64,000 nucleotides of DNA. Source: Cyathus striatus (Eukaryota; Basidiomycota; Agaricomycetes; Agaricales; Nidulariaceae). Location of the stretch: assembly GCA_025738555.1 (NCBI GenBank), contig JAOVFP010000016.1, positions 2,790,001-2,854,000 on the forward strand. Reading direction: 5' to 3'. The number at the start of each line of letters is the position of its first letter. The stretch's first letter is position 1. The notes under the pieces are model-generated. The model saw only the letters and a list, made by a program, of their open reading frames with translations, had not been told where the DNA came from and did no database searches. Made by a program: the position numbers and the translations under genes. Below are positions 11,655-23,684 of this stretch, one piece after another.

Positions 11655-13700
11655 ATGTCTACGACTCAGTCGGACCATGACATGCCGCCTCCTTTCAGCG
11701 GGTCACACAATATTGAACTCACAACCATTCAACACGGAACGATTTCTCATGTCAACCTGTATTCACGACGTGCGGAAGTTACGCGTATTTTCAGGTTCCC
11801 AGTCCAAGTTGGTCTAAACCATGTAATGATATCTGAGTTACCCACTGTAATGGACAGTTCATCCCTAAGGTAATCATTAGTTTTATTTTTTCACCTGCTT
11901 TTCATATACCTAAACTGTCGAGTTTTTTAGAGTGGAAGGTCGTGGTAGTGCCACGATTCAGGATGTTACATTAGGCCCCATCCCTCTGACCTCCAGTATT
12001 CATCCTACTTCTTCAGGCTTGAAAGCGCTATTACTCAAGCAGAATCGATTGCAGAGCTCGCTATCGTGTGCTCAAAAATCTCTATCTTCTCTGGAAAAAT
12101 ATCTTAATGCCCTCACTCCAGAGTATACTGAACCTTCCAGTATTCATGACTTCTTAAAGACTTATGAAGCAACTGCCACTGAACTAGATGAAAAAATTCA
12201 AACTCACAAACAAGCACTGGAAGAGTGCGAGGAGGAAATCAAACAAGAGAAACTGCTTACTGAAGAACATAATACAAATAACGATATTGACAAGAGTAAA
12301 CTGAATATGAGGGCAACAATTGGAGTCTTTGCCGATGCTGAGGGTCGAGTTGAAGTTGCGCTTACATACGGCGAGTCTACTGTATTGTTGTAGAATTTCT
12401 TTGATAACTTCGCTCATCCTACACAGCGGTAACTAATGCTTCATGGAATGCCGCATATGACATACGAGTGAATTTGAATACGAAAGATAAACCAATCGGG
12501 CTATTCTACAAGGCGTCCATAATTCAAAGTACGGGGGAGGTAATGATGTTGTTTCTTATGAATGTTAGATTTATCTAAGCTAAGAAACATAGCCATGGTC
12601 AAATGTATCTCTCACTCTTGAAACGGCTAGTCCTTCCTTTGGAGTCGGCATCCCGACTCTCTACCCCTGGAATCTTTCAGTCTACAATCCAGCCGCGAGA
12701 GCTACGACCTTTGGAAAGTCACTGCGACGGGGCGGCCCTGGGGCTTTAGCCGCCCCATTTGCATCTACTCCCGCCTCGAAGTCTAATTTGTCCCTGGAAA
12801 ACGATGCCCCCAATATGGAGCATCGTGTAATGAATATAGGAGGAAATGAGAACAATACTACTGCAATATTTGAGGTGCCTGGTTTGATTACCATACCCAG
12901 CGACAATGCAGCACATAGCGTAACTGTGGCCAAACTCGAACTTGATGCTAATATGACATGGGTATGTGTTCCCCGGAAGGATACTAAAGTTCACCTTAAG
13001 GTATTATATAACCACCCTTCCACCATGAGATTGTGCGCTAAAACTATATTACAGGCAAACATTCAAAATGTGTCTGAGTTCCCTCTCCTTCCCGGAGTAG
13101 CGAATGTTTATCTTGATGGAAGCTTTATATCTCGCTCTCGTGTGCCACAAGTTAGTCCTCAAGAATGTTTCGAATGTCCACTAGGGTATGTCTCCCGCGT
13201 ATTGGATTCCTTCCGTTCTCGCTCATTCAATATTCAGTGTCGATCCTGCGATCCGTACAACATATCATCCACTTGTAAAGAAGCGTGAAACGCAATCATC
13301 TATGTTCTCTTCCAAGACTGGCAGTCATCTGTTCTCGCAGCGGATTACCATTTACAACGCAAAGCAGCATGCTATTACAGACTTAAAGGTTATCGACCAC
13401 ATACCGGTGTCACAAGACCAAAATATCACGGTGAAGCTTCTGAAACCTCCCCTTCTTCAGCCCGAGATAGGAATTGAAGGAAAGAGCAATGTGTCATCTA
13501 TGAGGAAGTGCATCAAGATTGCTGACGGTATTTTGGCGCAATGGGATGGCGCAGATGATCCGGAAACTGACGTAGAGTCTCTTGGAAAGGACGGGAAATT
13601 AAACTGGAACTGCGAGATCGTTTCACAAGGCAAAATGAATTTACTTCTCTCCTGGGAGGTCACAGCACCTTTGAAAACAGAGATTGCTGGGTTACCTTAA
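11655..13700 (+). CDS. DUF4139/MuiA-like (mucoidy inhibitor A homologue) protein
   Basis: Fungal member of the DUF4140-DUF4139 family, whose biochemical role is not established. The N-terminal DUF4140 part contains the typical HVNLYSRRAEVTRIF and ISELPTVMDSSSLRVEGRG. A coiled-coil stretch follows (KALLLKQNRLQSSLSCAQKS to EECEEEIKQEK). The DUF4139 part has VTNASWNAAYDIRV, PWSNVSLTLETASPSFG, the LYNHPS/NVSEFPLLPGVANVY region and the closing LNWNCEIVSQGKMNLLLSWEV. Introns end each block cleanly in frame. One, 12371-12426, uses a GC donor. The stop is TAA 13698-13700. An Ala/Pro-rich linker near 12735-12790 interrupts the beta-rich domain. Confidence 0.88.
12371..12426 (+). other. GC-AG intron in the DUF4139 gene
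   Basis: Exon end TACG|gcgagt and acceptor acacag|CGGTAACTAATG give the expected join Y-A-VTNASWNAAYD. Read unspliced, the frame hits TAG at 12391-12393. No GT near the exon end keeps the frame. Confidence 0.75.
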
Positions 13701-13920
13701 CAAATTTGCGTTTACTTAGATACTTACCAACATACATGGTACTTATAAATTGATTCGAAGGCTGTCTCTATTAGTTGAGTGCAGCATTCGATAGACATAT
13801 ATCGTTTGTTGACAGATATCCGGATTGGCATTCATGGTCTATACATATAGCACTAGCATGGCCCATTACTTGTGCAATTGTTTAGAAAATAACTGAGGCT
13901 CACATCCACACCGCTACAGT

Positions 13921-14591
13921 CTATATGGTCGGTTCATCCAACGCCTTTTTAGCCGCCTCTACTATTATCTCATGCTCAACCTTGTGTAGTCTTTCTTCAA
14001 ACTGATCCTCTGTCTCTCCTGGTACAAATTCCACATCCCTCACAACCAGGGGCTCTCCACGATCGACATCCCTGACTACTCGATGCACCATTGCACCAGA
14101 TTTGGTGATCTCGCCCTTCTGGAATGCCTCAAACGCGCGTTCGATAGCGTTCGCCCCATCAAATGCTCCAGGAAGCGCAGGATGAAGATTTATCACAGGG
14201 ACGACTACGGGTGACTTTGAGTCCTCCAAGGATTTGCGCCCGTCTAACAATTCCAGAAACGCATCACTGAGGATGTGCATCCATCCTGCAAGCACGACCA
14301 AGTCAGGATCTTCTTGTAGTACGAGTTTTGCTACCTCGCGATCGTAGTCCTCTCTCGTCTTCCCTGGGTTTTGTTTTAGATAAGGCTGTAATGCGAGGTA
14401 TCCAGTGGGAATCGGCGGCGTGGCTTGTGCCGCGCGCGTCAGTCCGTACGCTGCTTTCCTATTAGATATGACGCGCGTAATTTGGGCGTTAGGAAGGCGG
14501 GAGTATTTAAAGCATCGATGAGTGCTTGTAAGTTTGTCCCTGAGCCTGATATGAGGACCGTGATACGGCGTGGTCTATTTTCCGTGGTCAT
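13921..14591 (-). CDS. ADE8: Phosphoribosylglycinamide formyltransferase (GAR transformylase), with one frameshift near 14,497
   Basis: Third step of purine synthesis: transfers a formyl group from 10-formyl-THF to GAR. The start is ATG 14591-14589 (MTTENRPRRITVLISGSGTN, carrying the SGSGTNLQAL phosphate-binding loop). The rest has ITRVISNRKAAYGLTRA, DPDLVVLAGWMHILSD, the catalytic NLHPALPGAFDG (Asn and His) and HRVVRDVDRGEPLV (Asp). The stop is 13923-13921. The two halves lie in different frames: after LIDALNTP the frame shifts within ccgCCTTCCTAAC (forward 14490-14502), where one base appears missing. No intron can fit in so few bases. An active copy is expected in any prototroph, so assembly error is as likely as decay. 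Confidence 0.9.
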
Positions 14592-14994
14592 TTTGAGCGA
14601 TGAACTGGATGAAAAGTAACTGGGCCTGCAGCAATGATCGCAAGTACACAGATCGGTGTGTTACTTACAGATTTCTACAGTAATACATGAAAGCCTGAAT
14701 CCAAGCAAGTTAACTTCCAATCGAATCGATAACTAACGATCCCGGTAAACGATCCGACGTTCTTATTGTACACCAGGTGCACTTTTATTGAAAGAGTTAC
14801 ATACAACCATAGCCATAATCCAGTATTAAATATATATGCAGGTGGGTAGTAGAGTACAATAATGCGAAGGAGGTTATGATGCGATGTATAAACAACTAAT
14901 CCCGATGCCAAATCTACGAAAAATGAAATGCCCTGAAACACAGATGAGACTGAATAAATAATAATACAGCCGACTAAAGTGTGATTGGTGTCGA
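14592..14994. other. Intergenic gap, no gene seen
   Basis: Gap between the GAR transformylase start and the 3' end of the esterase-like gene, both on the minus strand. It has to contain the transformylase promoter and the esterase-like 3' UTR. Open frames crossing it carry no recognisable motif. Confidence 0.5.
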
Positions 14995-17120
14995 TTAGCA
15001 ATGGTAGGAAGGACCTCGGCTCAGTTCGACACCGACTTTTTGAACAAGCGTAGTACCGAGAGGTTCCAACGCCTGCTTCCACATTTGCCGCCGGCGTCGA
15101 CCTTCGAAAATGCTTTGCGAGCGCTCTCCAGTTTCGCCTTCGGGACCAAAGACGAAAACCTTGTCTTCGTGCCATGGTGCTTCGCCGTATGCAAAAGTCA
15201 CCCAGCGTTCTTGCATTGCATCACGGACACGTGTATAAGACCATTCATCGACGGTAACTCTTGACCATTCCTCGTCGCTAACAGATTCGGATTTTACCGA
15301 TGGAGTAGAATCCTCAGAGTCCGAGTCAGATACATCGAAGGGACCATCGAAGTACATATCAGGCTCAGGAGCTGCAAGTACGGAAGCGGGAAGAGGAACA
15401 TTGTCGAACAAGTAAACGAGATCAACGGCGTGGTGCGGAATGCCTCTTGCTGGGCCTTCTTGGTCAAATACATAGCGCCAGACACCTCTGCCTTCTTGCT
15501 CTCGTTTCGCGTTTTCGACTATGCATTCAGTCGGCCAAGCAACACGAGCATCGTTCACTAGTTCGAGGACGCGATCGACAATTTCATCGTCAGAAGTATA
15601 AGCCGAAATATCATATGCCCGCAGAACACCATTGGCTTTACTCAATGATTGGCATATAGCCTTAAGCCTCCTTACGACACCAGAAGAAGTCCATATTGAG
15701 ATAGGGACCGACCACAACAGGGAGTCACAAGAGCAGTCGCCAATCAACAGTGGTTGGAGTTGACCTTCCAGAGATCGCGAAGATGTTGGAGTCCTAGATG
15801 TCGAGCGCAGAGGACGCTTGGAGGACCTGCTACGACTGCGGCTCTTACCATGGCCCACTACAGGGGGCGCGAGCAGACCATGCTCGACGCGATGAGTCAC
15901 CTCGTGCTCCCTGCGGTGGTGTCGCATGTGAGCATCTTCACGACCGAAAAAGGCCTGCCAGCCCTTTCTGAAGAAGACGCCATCGTCGACGGCGCGGATG
16001 GTGTGTCCGAGGCCAACGAGTTTGTCAGCTTCGATGGCACGGAACTGATCGATGGTGCTTATTTGAAGAGCGGACATAACACGGGACAAGTGCCAGCCGG
16101 CACTTGCGATATCGGGAAGCGTCGGCTCAAATATGGCGCTCTGGACGATGGCGCGGCTGAAAAGCGGATGCGATGCATTCGCAGCGGAGAGCATGTGACA
16201 GACGATGTCGGCCCCGCCCGATCCAGCACCAAATAAAGTAATGTTGTCGGGATCACCTCCGAATGCAGAGATGTAATGGTGGAGCCACTCCATAGCCTTC
16301 TGCTGGTCACGCAGCCCTACATACGTCATCAATAACGATAGCAATATAGAGTAGCCGACGACTTACCATAGTTGCCTGTCCCGTCTTCGCCTGCGATCTT
16401 GTTATCGTCGCGAATGACTGGGCTTGCTGCAAAGCCTAGAGGCCTATCCGGAAGCTGGAGATACAGCGCAGTTAGACTTGCGATTCTAAATGAAGCTACG
16501 GCCAGACGCACTTGAAGGTCACCAGGATGACTGGTTTCCCGATCTCGATACTTTTACGAACGATGTTTCCACCGTCATACATCCAGTGAGAGCCAGAACC
16601 ACGGTCCCCGCCGCTGCCATGCGTATCAGCACACCAGTATCGGTATAACAACGAAAGTCACTCACCCATGCACCCAAAGCATGACTGGGAGCCTGGAATC
16701 AGGGGCTGAGCCACCAGGGCAAGTAATGTTTAGATTAAGGCATTCGAATTCATCGTGTTTGAGGGTCTGCTGGGGAAAGTTCTCCTGGGTACCACCAACG
16801 AGTGCTTCCTCGGGAGATTTTGAGCAACGGACCTGCGGACATATAGGTCTAGATGAGAAAGACGGTGGTGAGTGGTTGTGCACGAGGAGAAAGTAAGATT
16901 AGTGTGAAGAGACGCACCCATGTTGCGAGGCATCGGTTAGAGAAGGGTAGGCGTTGTGCAGCTTGGACTGGCGAAAACGGGCAGGTATGGAGGCATATTT
17001 AATGCCGCGGTATTGGTGTATAGGGATATCGTCTGAAGAGGAGTGGTGGAGGATGCCAGAGAAAGCAGTGTGAAGAAGAGGATGGTGAAGGGTGGGGTTA
17101 GATTGTTGGGGGGAGGACAT
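14995..17120 (-). CDS. Type-B carboxylesterase-like alpha/beta hydrolase with altered nucleophile motif
   Basis: Start ATG at 17120 (MSSPQQSNPTLHHPLLHTAF), stop 14997-14995, with several introns in the first 800 bases. Type-B carboxylesterase/cholinesterase features in order are HQYRGIKYASIPARF, FECLNLNITCPG, LPVMLWVHG followed by GSGG, a FGGDPDNITLFG block, and IPHHAVDLVYLFDN, which supplies the usual catalytic His. At the nucleophile elbow the usual FGESAGG reads FGAGSGG: Gly sits at the Ser position and Ser is one residue later, so the GxSxG spacing is lost. There is no N-terminal signal peptide, unlike secreted family members. An Arg/Ser-rich insert (GKSRSRSRSSKRPLRSTSRT) and an acidic Ser-rich insert (DVSDSDSEDSTPSVKSES) are unusual. 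Fold is confident. Enzyme activity is doubtful. Confidence 0.85.
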
Positions 17121-17137
17121 GTTCAGAGAGCCAGGAT

Positions 17138-17193
17138 GTGAGAGTGGGGATGGAGGATGTAAGAGTGGGGATGGAGGATGTCAGAGTGGGGAG
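17138..17193. repeat. Short 18-bp tandem repeat, about three copies
   Basis: The unit agtggggatggaggatgt is repeated with small changes just upstream of the esterase-like start codon. In one minus frame it reads as PTLTSSI repeats, but that frame overlaps the start region and is not believed to be coding. Confidence 0.7.
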
Positions 17194-19381
17194 AAAGTAT
17201 AAGAAAGGCGGAGAAAGCAGGACCACAGCTGTGCTTCGGAAGCTGGAGAGCATGTTAGATCGGATTCGATCATCCAACTTTCTGCTTTCATCCTTGTCCC
17301 TCTGAAAACTCGACTGCACTCCCAAATCAGGAAACCGTCCTGAGATTCTCACGTGACGCCATGGATCAATCCCGTGCACAAACACCCGTCAACACCCTGG
17401 CCGAGAAGCAGTCCAGAGGGTCTCATTCTCCTGCCCGACTTACCTTGCATCATGAGACCATCATCCAACCGGACGTCCTATCACTGGGGTCCTTCCAATC
17501 TTGGCCTCTGCGAACACGTAAATCCGTCACATCCCCGGACTATCTTTAACGGCATCAGGCCGTCTGCTGGGAATCCATCTTCCAAGATACAGCCAGCGCT
17601 GGGAACGAGCCTATAGCATGCACTTCGCGAAGCTGCCCATCGGCCACAGTAAACGCAATCTGCCAGAACAATCATTAAGTAATCCTCAACAGAAGGCACG
17701 GATCCTGCGCGACCCTGTTTGTTAGTGTGCAGACAAAAAACCTACGTTTGCGTCGCTCTCTCGCTTCATACATATTAAAACGATCAAAAGGCGGAATGGC
17801 ATTTGTATACGTATATCAATAAGAAACATCATGTTCTAGTAACAATCTAGAATCAATGTCAGTGCAGAAGCGAACACACATACAAGAATAAACTTACTAT
17901 ACTACCGTCGCCACGTTCATTCTGGAGTGCGAAATGGCGATTTGTCCTACAATGTAAGCTTACTCTCCCACCGCGGTCCTCTCCAGAGACACAGAATAAC
18001 TACCCATTACGACGGGTACCCAGAATAACACTCGGGGCAAACATCAAGGGCTTGTTCTATGCTCCCGACATACCAGCCTCACCGCCATAGCAAGAATACT
18101 TTGAATCCAGAACTGCTTGTTAGTTTCTTTACTCTGGAACGCACCAGTTCACATCTTATGCCAGCACTGGCAATGCACTGACATATCACAATACAGCTGA
18201 CTGAGAACGGTTGCCATTCAATGTACCACAGTCAATCTGTTACACGAAAAGCAAAAATGAACTGAACTCGTAAAATGCTCCAACGCTTTGCAGCGCCCAT
18301 CAGAGCAGTTACTAGTCACTGTAGAGTATGCGTGATAAATGCGTAGGGGAGAACGTTGAACAAGCCAGCCAACTTCAGCTTCATGTCATGACAGGCATCC
18401 AACAACACCACCGTTTCGAATACAATAATTAATTGCAGCGACAACAGATCAACGGAAAATCAACGCCTGAAAATCCAAGCCACTCAGTGAGTGCTTTGGG
18501 GAAAGATATGAGAAGTTTGGAGGCATCGATGGCGATGGGATGCGGATGGTTAGAGGAGAGGTCAAAGGCTCAAATGAAAGCTCACAGGGTTATACGCCTT
18601 ATTGCGATCGATGATCGATAAGTAGTCCCAAAGCAGGAATAGACTTGACCACGAGACGTGCCAATATATTATTGTTATCGCAATTCTAAAATTAGTACAT
18701 CTGAAACATTAGACCAGAATCGCCAAATGCACCGAGCTTCAAGGTATATTACCTATACATACTGCTACTTACTGGCGCAAATAGTGTACCAAGTACTCAT
18801 CCCGTTGTTAACGTACATACGCTACGGAGTCTCCGAGCCGAACCGCCGACACGAACATTCAACAGTGAGCGCTTGAGCGGTAATGTTAATTAAACAACAG
18901 AAGTCTTCTTCAAAATTTCTTACTTAGGACTTTATGCATTTATATGTTAACGTTAGAAGTCAGGCGACTCATTTTATGCAAAGTTCACATATTCATTTTC
19001 CATCATGCGCCAGATAGTCCCACAAAGTCCAAAGTTAGCATCATCATACTTAAAGTTTATTGGCTCTGAACACCTTGATTATGGGCAATTTGAAAGAATG
19101 CATCAATCCAGCATGTCTCACCATCAGATCTGCTAGCTTTCTTCGAGTGAAGCACGATTGGGAACAGTTGTACCTGTGAAAGCACTATCGATCCATCGTT
19201 GAGCTTTAATGCATGTTGAGCGACAGAAGCGTCATAATATGACAATGTCCTGGATATTAATTTCCAGGTTTTATACTCGAGTCTCGAGCTACAAGTGCAG
19301 GAATAAAATAGATAAGTAGTGTTCCATCCGTACTAAATATTTACATGGAAAATACATTCTAAAAGTTGACTGAGACGATCA
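17194..19381. other. Long intergenic region, no supported gene (2.2 kb)
   Basis: No open frame here shows family motifs or good splice continuity. The minus-strand frame 17699-17481 (72 codons) has several cysteines (VLADCVYCGRW, RGCDGFTCSQR) and could be an exon of a small unknown gene, but nothing upstream or downstream supports it. The region probably holds the esterase-like promoter and the 3' UTR of the Pil1 gene. Confidence 0.45.
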
Positions 19382-22300
19382 TTAACCTCTTCCCTGATGT
19401 GGAACGGCTCCAAAGTAGGAGTCGCGTTGTGAATTAGAACCGCCGTCGTCGTTTACATACGCGCTGATGTAGTCGTACTCATCATCATCTCCCTGTTGCT
19501 GAGGCGGAGCAGGAAGTTCACGACCGTTACCTCCCTCAGAAAGCGAGTCCGTCGTGATCGCTCGTTGTGGGTATGGAGAACTAGGTAGACGGTTCCTAAT
19601 ATTACTAGAGTCCGACGCCAGTAAATTTCCCGTATCAGCACTTGCTTTCCTGGGCTGTGGACGTTTGAATGCAGCTGCAGAAATCGTACGTGCTCCTGCC
19701 GGCGCAAGAACGGGAGAATTCAAGGAAGGAGTCGACCTCGCGAAGTTTGAGGCGCTTAGACTACGAGGATACTCTGGGGGGGTTCGATATGGTGAATTAC
19801 CGGCTGACGCAAGATCACTAATGGAAGGCTGTGAGAGACTTTGCTGAGAAAGATTCTGGAAACGTGGTGGAAGTGGATTCATCTGCGGGGTTTGGTTGTC
19901 GCTTTGTGCAGCAGCTTGTTGGTTCAACGCCTGGAATCTGGGAGGAAGGGGATTTTTCATCTGTGATGGTTCGGCAGAAGATAGTACAGGTGACTGATTG
20001 AGAGCTTGGAACCTGGGTGGAAGTGAGTTGGACCCAGTATGAATTTCAGCTGGCGGATGATCATACGGCGACCCGAATGATGAAGAAGATTGGTGATATG
20101 TTTGAGAATAGAACTGCATGGATGGGCTCTGCGGCTGCGTATACGGTGATGGTGGCTGGTAGGATTGACCGTATGACTGGGTAGGAGCGTATGGCGCTGG
20201 GCCAGGACCAGAGTTAAGTTCACCATATGGATGCGGTGAAACTGCACGGCGAGCGAAAGGTGCTGCCGGAGGAATGAGTGGCGAAGGTTCTCTTTCAGGG
20301 TAGGAGCCAGTCGCTCCAATCTCTCCAACATGCAAATCCTCACCATGATCGCCAGTAAACTTTCCTTGTTCAGGAGTCAACTTTATTTGAGAATAAGATT
20401 GGTAATTGCTTCCTGGAGTTGTTGCAGGGGGGTTAAAAGTAAGAGCATCAAGCTCCCTGCTAATCTCACGAGCAGCAGCAGCATTAAGTGCTCGCTCATC
20501 ATCTTCCTTCTGGCTGAGAGCGGGCAAAGAAGCCGGAGGAGACTTAGGAGATGTTATAATTTCAACTGGTGACGGCGATCGAGGCTGAATATGGGCTGAC
20601 GACGGTAACTGAGGGGCTTGCGAGGAAAGCGGCGATTGAGATTGATCACCCGCTTGAAGAGATTTTTCTTGATGAGAAGTGGACTGAGGGGTTGTTCGGA
20701 GCCGTCTGGAGCTCCAATTGTACTACCTGCTGCTTTATAAGATAGTCAACATCAGATATATGCAATTCCCGAGGGTACATAATTCTACCAACCTATCTCT
20801 GGTTCATCAGACACTTGCACTTTGTAAATGCTATGTTCTTCCGAGAGCTCTTGCTTGATTTGCTCTTGCTTTACGACTTCTCTTTTTTCCAGCTCCTCGT
20901 CGACATCGCTGACGTTCCCAAACCGTACATGCCTCTCCGGGTGTTCAGAAAGAGACTCTTGAATCGAATGCATATGCTGCACCGGCAACTGTTGAGGAGG
21001 GTCTTCCGGCGACGTCATGTATGCCAATAAGGCATCATGGTCTGATGATGTTGACACGCGATTATTCTGCATCTCTGGTCGTTGCTGTGATCCTGCCCAT
21101 GGATTGGTCATTTCCACAACGGACCGTGCTGGAGGGGCAGCTCCAGGAGGCAAAGGCGCTGGCTCACTACCTATATTGGTGAATGGCTCATACGCTGGAG
21201 CAGGTCCGTCTACACTAAATCTACCAGAAGAAATTCCTGTTGTTCTTGACTCCTGACCACGATCCGATCCCGATGTCTCCAAAGCCTCGGTGATGGTTTC
21301 AGACAATGACTTTCCATGCTCGCTTCGAGCACCAAGAGACGGAGGATCATCACGGAGTGAATATCCATTGCCACCACTACCTACAGGTCGGGCTTTGACC
21401 GGGAATGTAGCGAATCTTCCACCTGAAGTTGCGGAAACCTCTCCAATACGGGACGAAGTAGATGAAATAACACCGAAATCATCCAATGTTCTTTCAGGAA
21501 AAGAGCTCCGCGGTTCACCTAAAGAATATTCAGGATTGGTATTAATCGATATGGATTGCCTAAATTGAGATTGGGAAGGTGATACAGAAGGTAATGGTGA
21601 ATTGATGAAAGAGGTTGAGGGTGGTGAGTTTGAATCAAGAAAACGCCCAGTTCCCAATCCAGACGCAGGGGGAAGATAGTCAGTTGAGTCCGACTGAATC
21701 TCTGGATTTCGCCATGCATCACTGACTGGAGGTGGCATAGGGGGAAGTCCGTCATTCTGGTATAAATTCTGTGATTGCACAGAGCGTGGAGAAGAAAAAT
21801 CAATATGATCGCCTCTTCCAGGAGGAGCTACAGATACAGTGGAAAGTTTGACTTCGCTAATGGCATGGTGAACATCTGCAACTATTGCTTGAGTGTCCTG
21901 TTGTCCAAAGTACATATTCCTAGGTAATCCGGGCTGTGTGACTTCCTCTGAAATTCTCTAATTTTGGGGTGGTCAGCGAATGCGTAGCTTATCAAGGCTA
22001 TATGTAAATATACCAGTATCAGAACCTTCCCGTAGTCGCCCACGATCTAAAGGAGGGAAATGCACACCAGTGAATCACTAGAACATGTCACGCGAGCAGA
22101 AGGGAGCTCACTTTGCCCTTCTCGCAGCATTCAGTAAGTCCGCCAAACTTAAGTCCCATCCAAGTCCGTGTTGTCGAACGCTTGAAGTCACCAAGGGCAG
22201 CCTCCTCCTTCATAATCTCAGTATCCAACGTTCGTATCTCATCCCGTAGCCTGTTCAGCGTGTCTGTTTGTGTCGAGAGATTCTTGTGCTCTGGACCCAT

Positions 22301-22805
22301 TTTGCTTAGCTTACGTTCCGCTGAATCAGCTTCTGATCCTACGGAGCGCCGGCGTCGTTTGAGGTCGTCAAGTGCTTCTTCTCTTGTTCGGATCGCCTTC
22401 AAATGCTCACGGATAGTGTGGCCATGCGACGCATAGGTAGAAAGCGCAGAAGAAAAGTGGGTCAACATTGTTGTAGAGGCACCAAGAATGTCCTGCATGA
22501 TTTCTATCAGCATTGGAACAGCGATGGCTAGTGTATGGTATTCACCCCTAGATCGTCACCTTCTCCTAAGCCCCATGTGCGCAGCGCCTCTGACGCCTTG
22601 GAAAAGTCGACACTAAGTTTCTGCAGTCTATGGATTGGTATTTCAAGAGGATAAGTAATGACCGCCATGGAAGGATTGCATGAACGTACGAAATAAGAAC
22701 CGATTTTTCAGCATTTATCAGGTCCTGTAGGGGTCGTAAATCCTTGTTACCACCAAGGGGAATGGTTGAGTTGTGCGCAATCTTACGCGCCGCAGTCTTG
22801 AACAT
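19382..22805 (-). CDS. PIL1: Eisosome core component Pil1/Lsp1 with long disordered C-terminus
   Basis: Pil1/Lsp1 proteins are BAR-domain proteins that form eisosome furrows under the plasma membrane. The start is ATG 22805 (MFKTAARKIAHNSTIPLGGN, then KDLRPLQDLINAEKSVL). The BAR coiled coil follows in 22513-22088 (FSSALSTYASHGHTIREHLK, LDDLKRRRRSVGSEADSAER, GPEHKNLSTQTDTLNRLRDE, ALGDFKRSTTRTWMGLKFGG). After the region reading PGLPRNMYFG the protein continues into about 800 residues of Pro/Ser/Gln-rich, probably disordered sequence (21915-20785 and 20750-19382). This includes three repeats of a LPPRFQ(A/N)L motif near 20035-19860. Such a long tail is seen in basidiomycete homologues but not in the yeast protein. 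Stop at 19382-19384. Confidence 0.93.
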
Positions 22806-23065
22806 GGTGGGGATCTTTAGAGGTTCGAAGAGCTACAGTTTGGGTATCGAATCCGCTGTACAAAAATGAGTTAAAGAAAAAGTGCACCAGTCTTGCTGGG
22901 CTATACAGAACTGTGCATAAGCACTGCAGATGTGATGTGACTGGGACAAGAAGGCTCCGCCCCTAAGTACATAGCAGGTACCTCTTTCCCACGTATATAT
23001 CTCCATCCAGGCCACGCCTCAACATTCTCAACTTTAACACTTCTCCCGCCTTTCATGCTGCTCAG

Positions 23066-23684
23066 ATGCCACTACTCCGCCCGCCGACGCTGGCAACGAC
23101 TATAATGATATGTCTGTAAGTCAGTTCACAACGTGCTAAATCTCTGACAATGAAGCCCCATCAGTGTGCTCTTTACTTTCTTATGTCGAGCATCTATTGC
23201 AGAAAACGAGCACATAAATCTATCTCATATGACTACTGATACCCAACCGCAACTCGTATGCACACCATTTGGGACTTGCGAGCCATGTCCCGAAGATTCG
23301 GTGAGATTCTGCGAATGTCGTATCAGTATCGGTTGGGATTGACACTCACTGCTCTAGCTTCATGAACCATTCTGTCAGCCATTTGGAAACCGAAGGCTGA
23401 TGCATTGTCAAAATGTGACCTCCAGTATAATACCTGGACAAACGGAGAAGCAACAACAGGGTGATATTCCGCATTCAGATTCGGATGGTGAAACACTGGC
23501 CTGGGGATCCTGCGGACGCATCGTGTCTAAGGAAAGGGCAGATTTCTATGAATTCGTCGCATGCAACGTTCTTTTCTCCGCTATCGCTATTTTTGTTGTT
23601 CTGGCTAGGTCAAGACGACTCCAGGTTATGCAGGCTCGCCAATTGGCTGCTAGGATAGGATTGGCCAGAGGTGGAGCTCGATGA
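23066..23684 (+). CDS. JTB-like type I membrane protein
   Basis: ATG 23066 opens a hydrophobic signal sequence (PPTLATTIMICLSVLFTFLC). One intron lies in the leader and one (about 23300-23357) before LHEPFCQPFGNR. The lumenal part is cysteine-rich: CTPFGTCEPCPEDS, HEPFCQPFGNRRLMHC, WGSCGRIVSKERADFYEF. A single membrane helix (ACNVLFSAIAIFVVL) and a short basic tail follow (ARSRRLQVMQARQLAARIGL). That Cys pattern, helix and Q/R tail match the JTB (jumping translocation breakpoint) family, best known in animals as a small membrane protein with a poorly defined role. The assignment rests on pattern similarity. The function in fungi is unknown to me. Confidence 0.72.
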
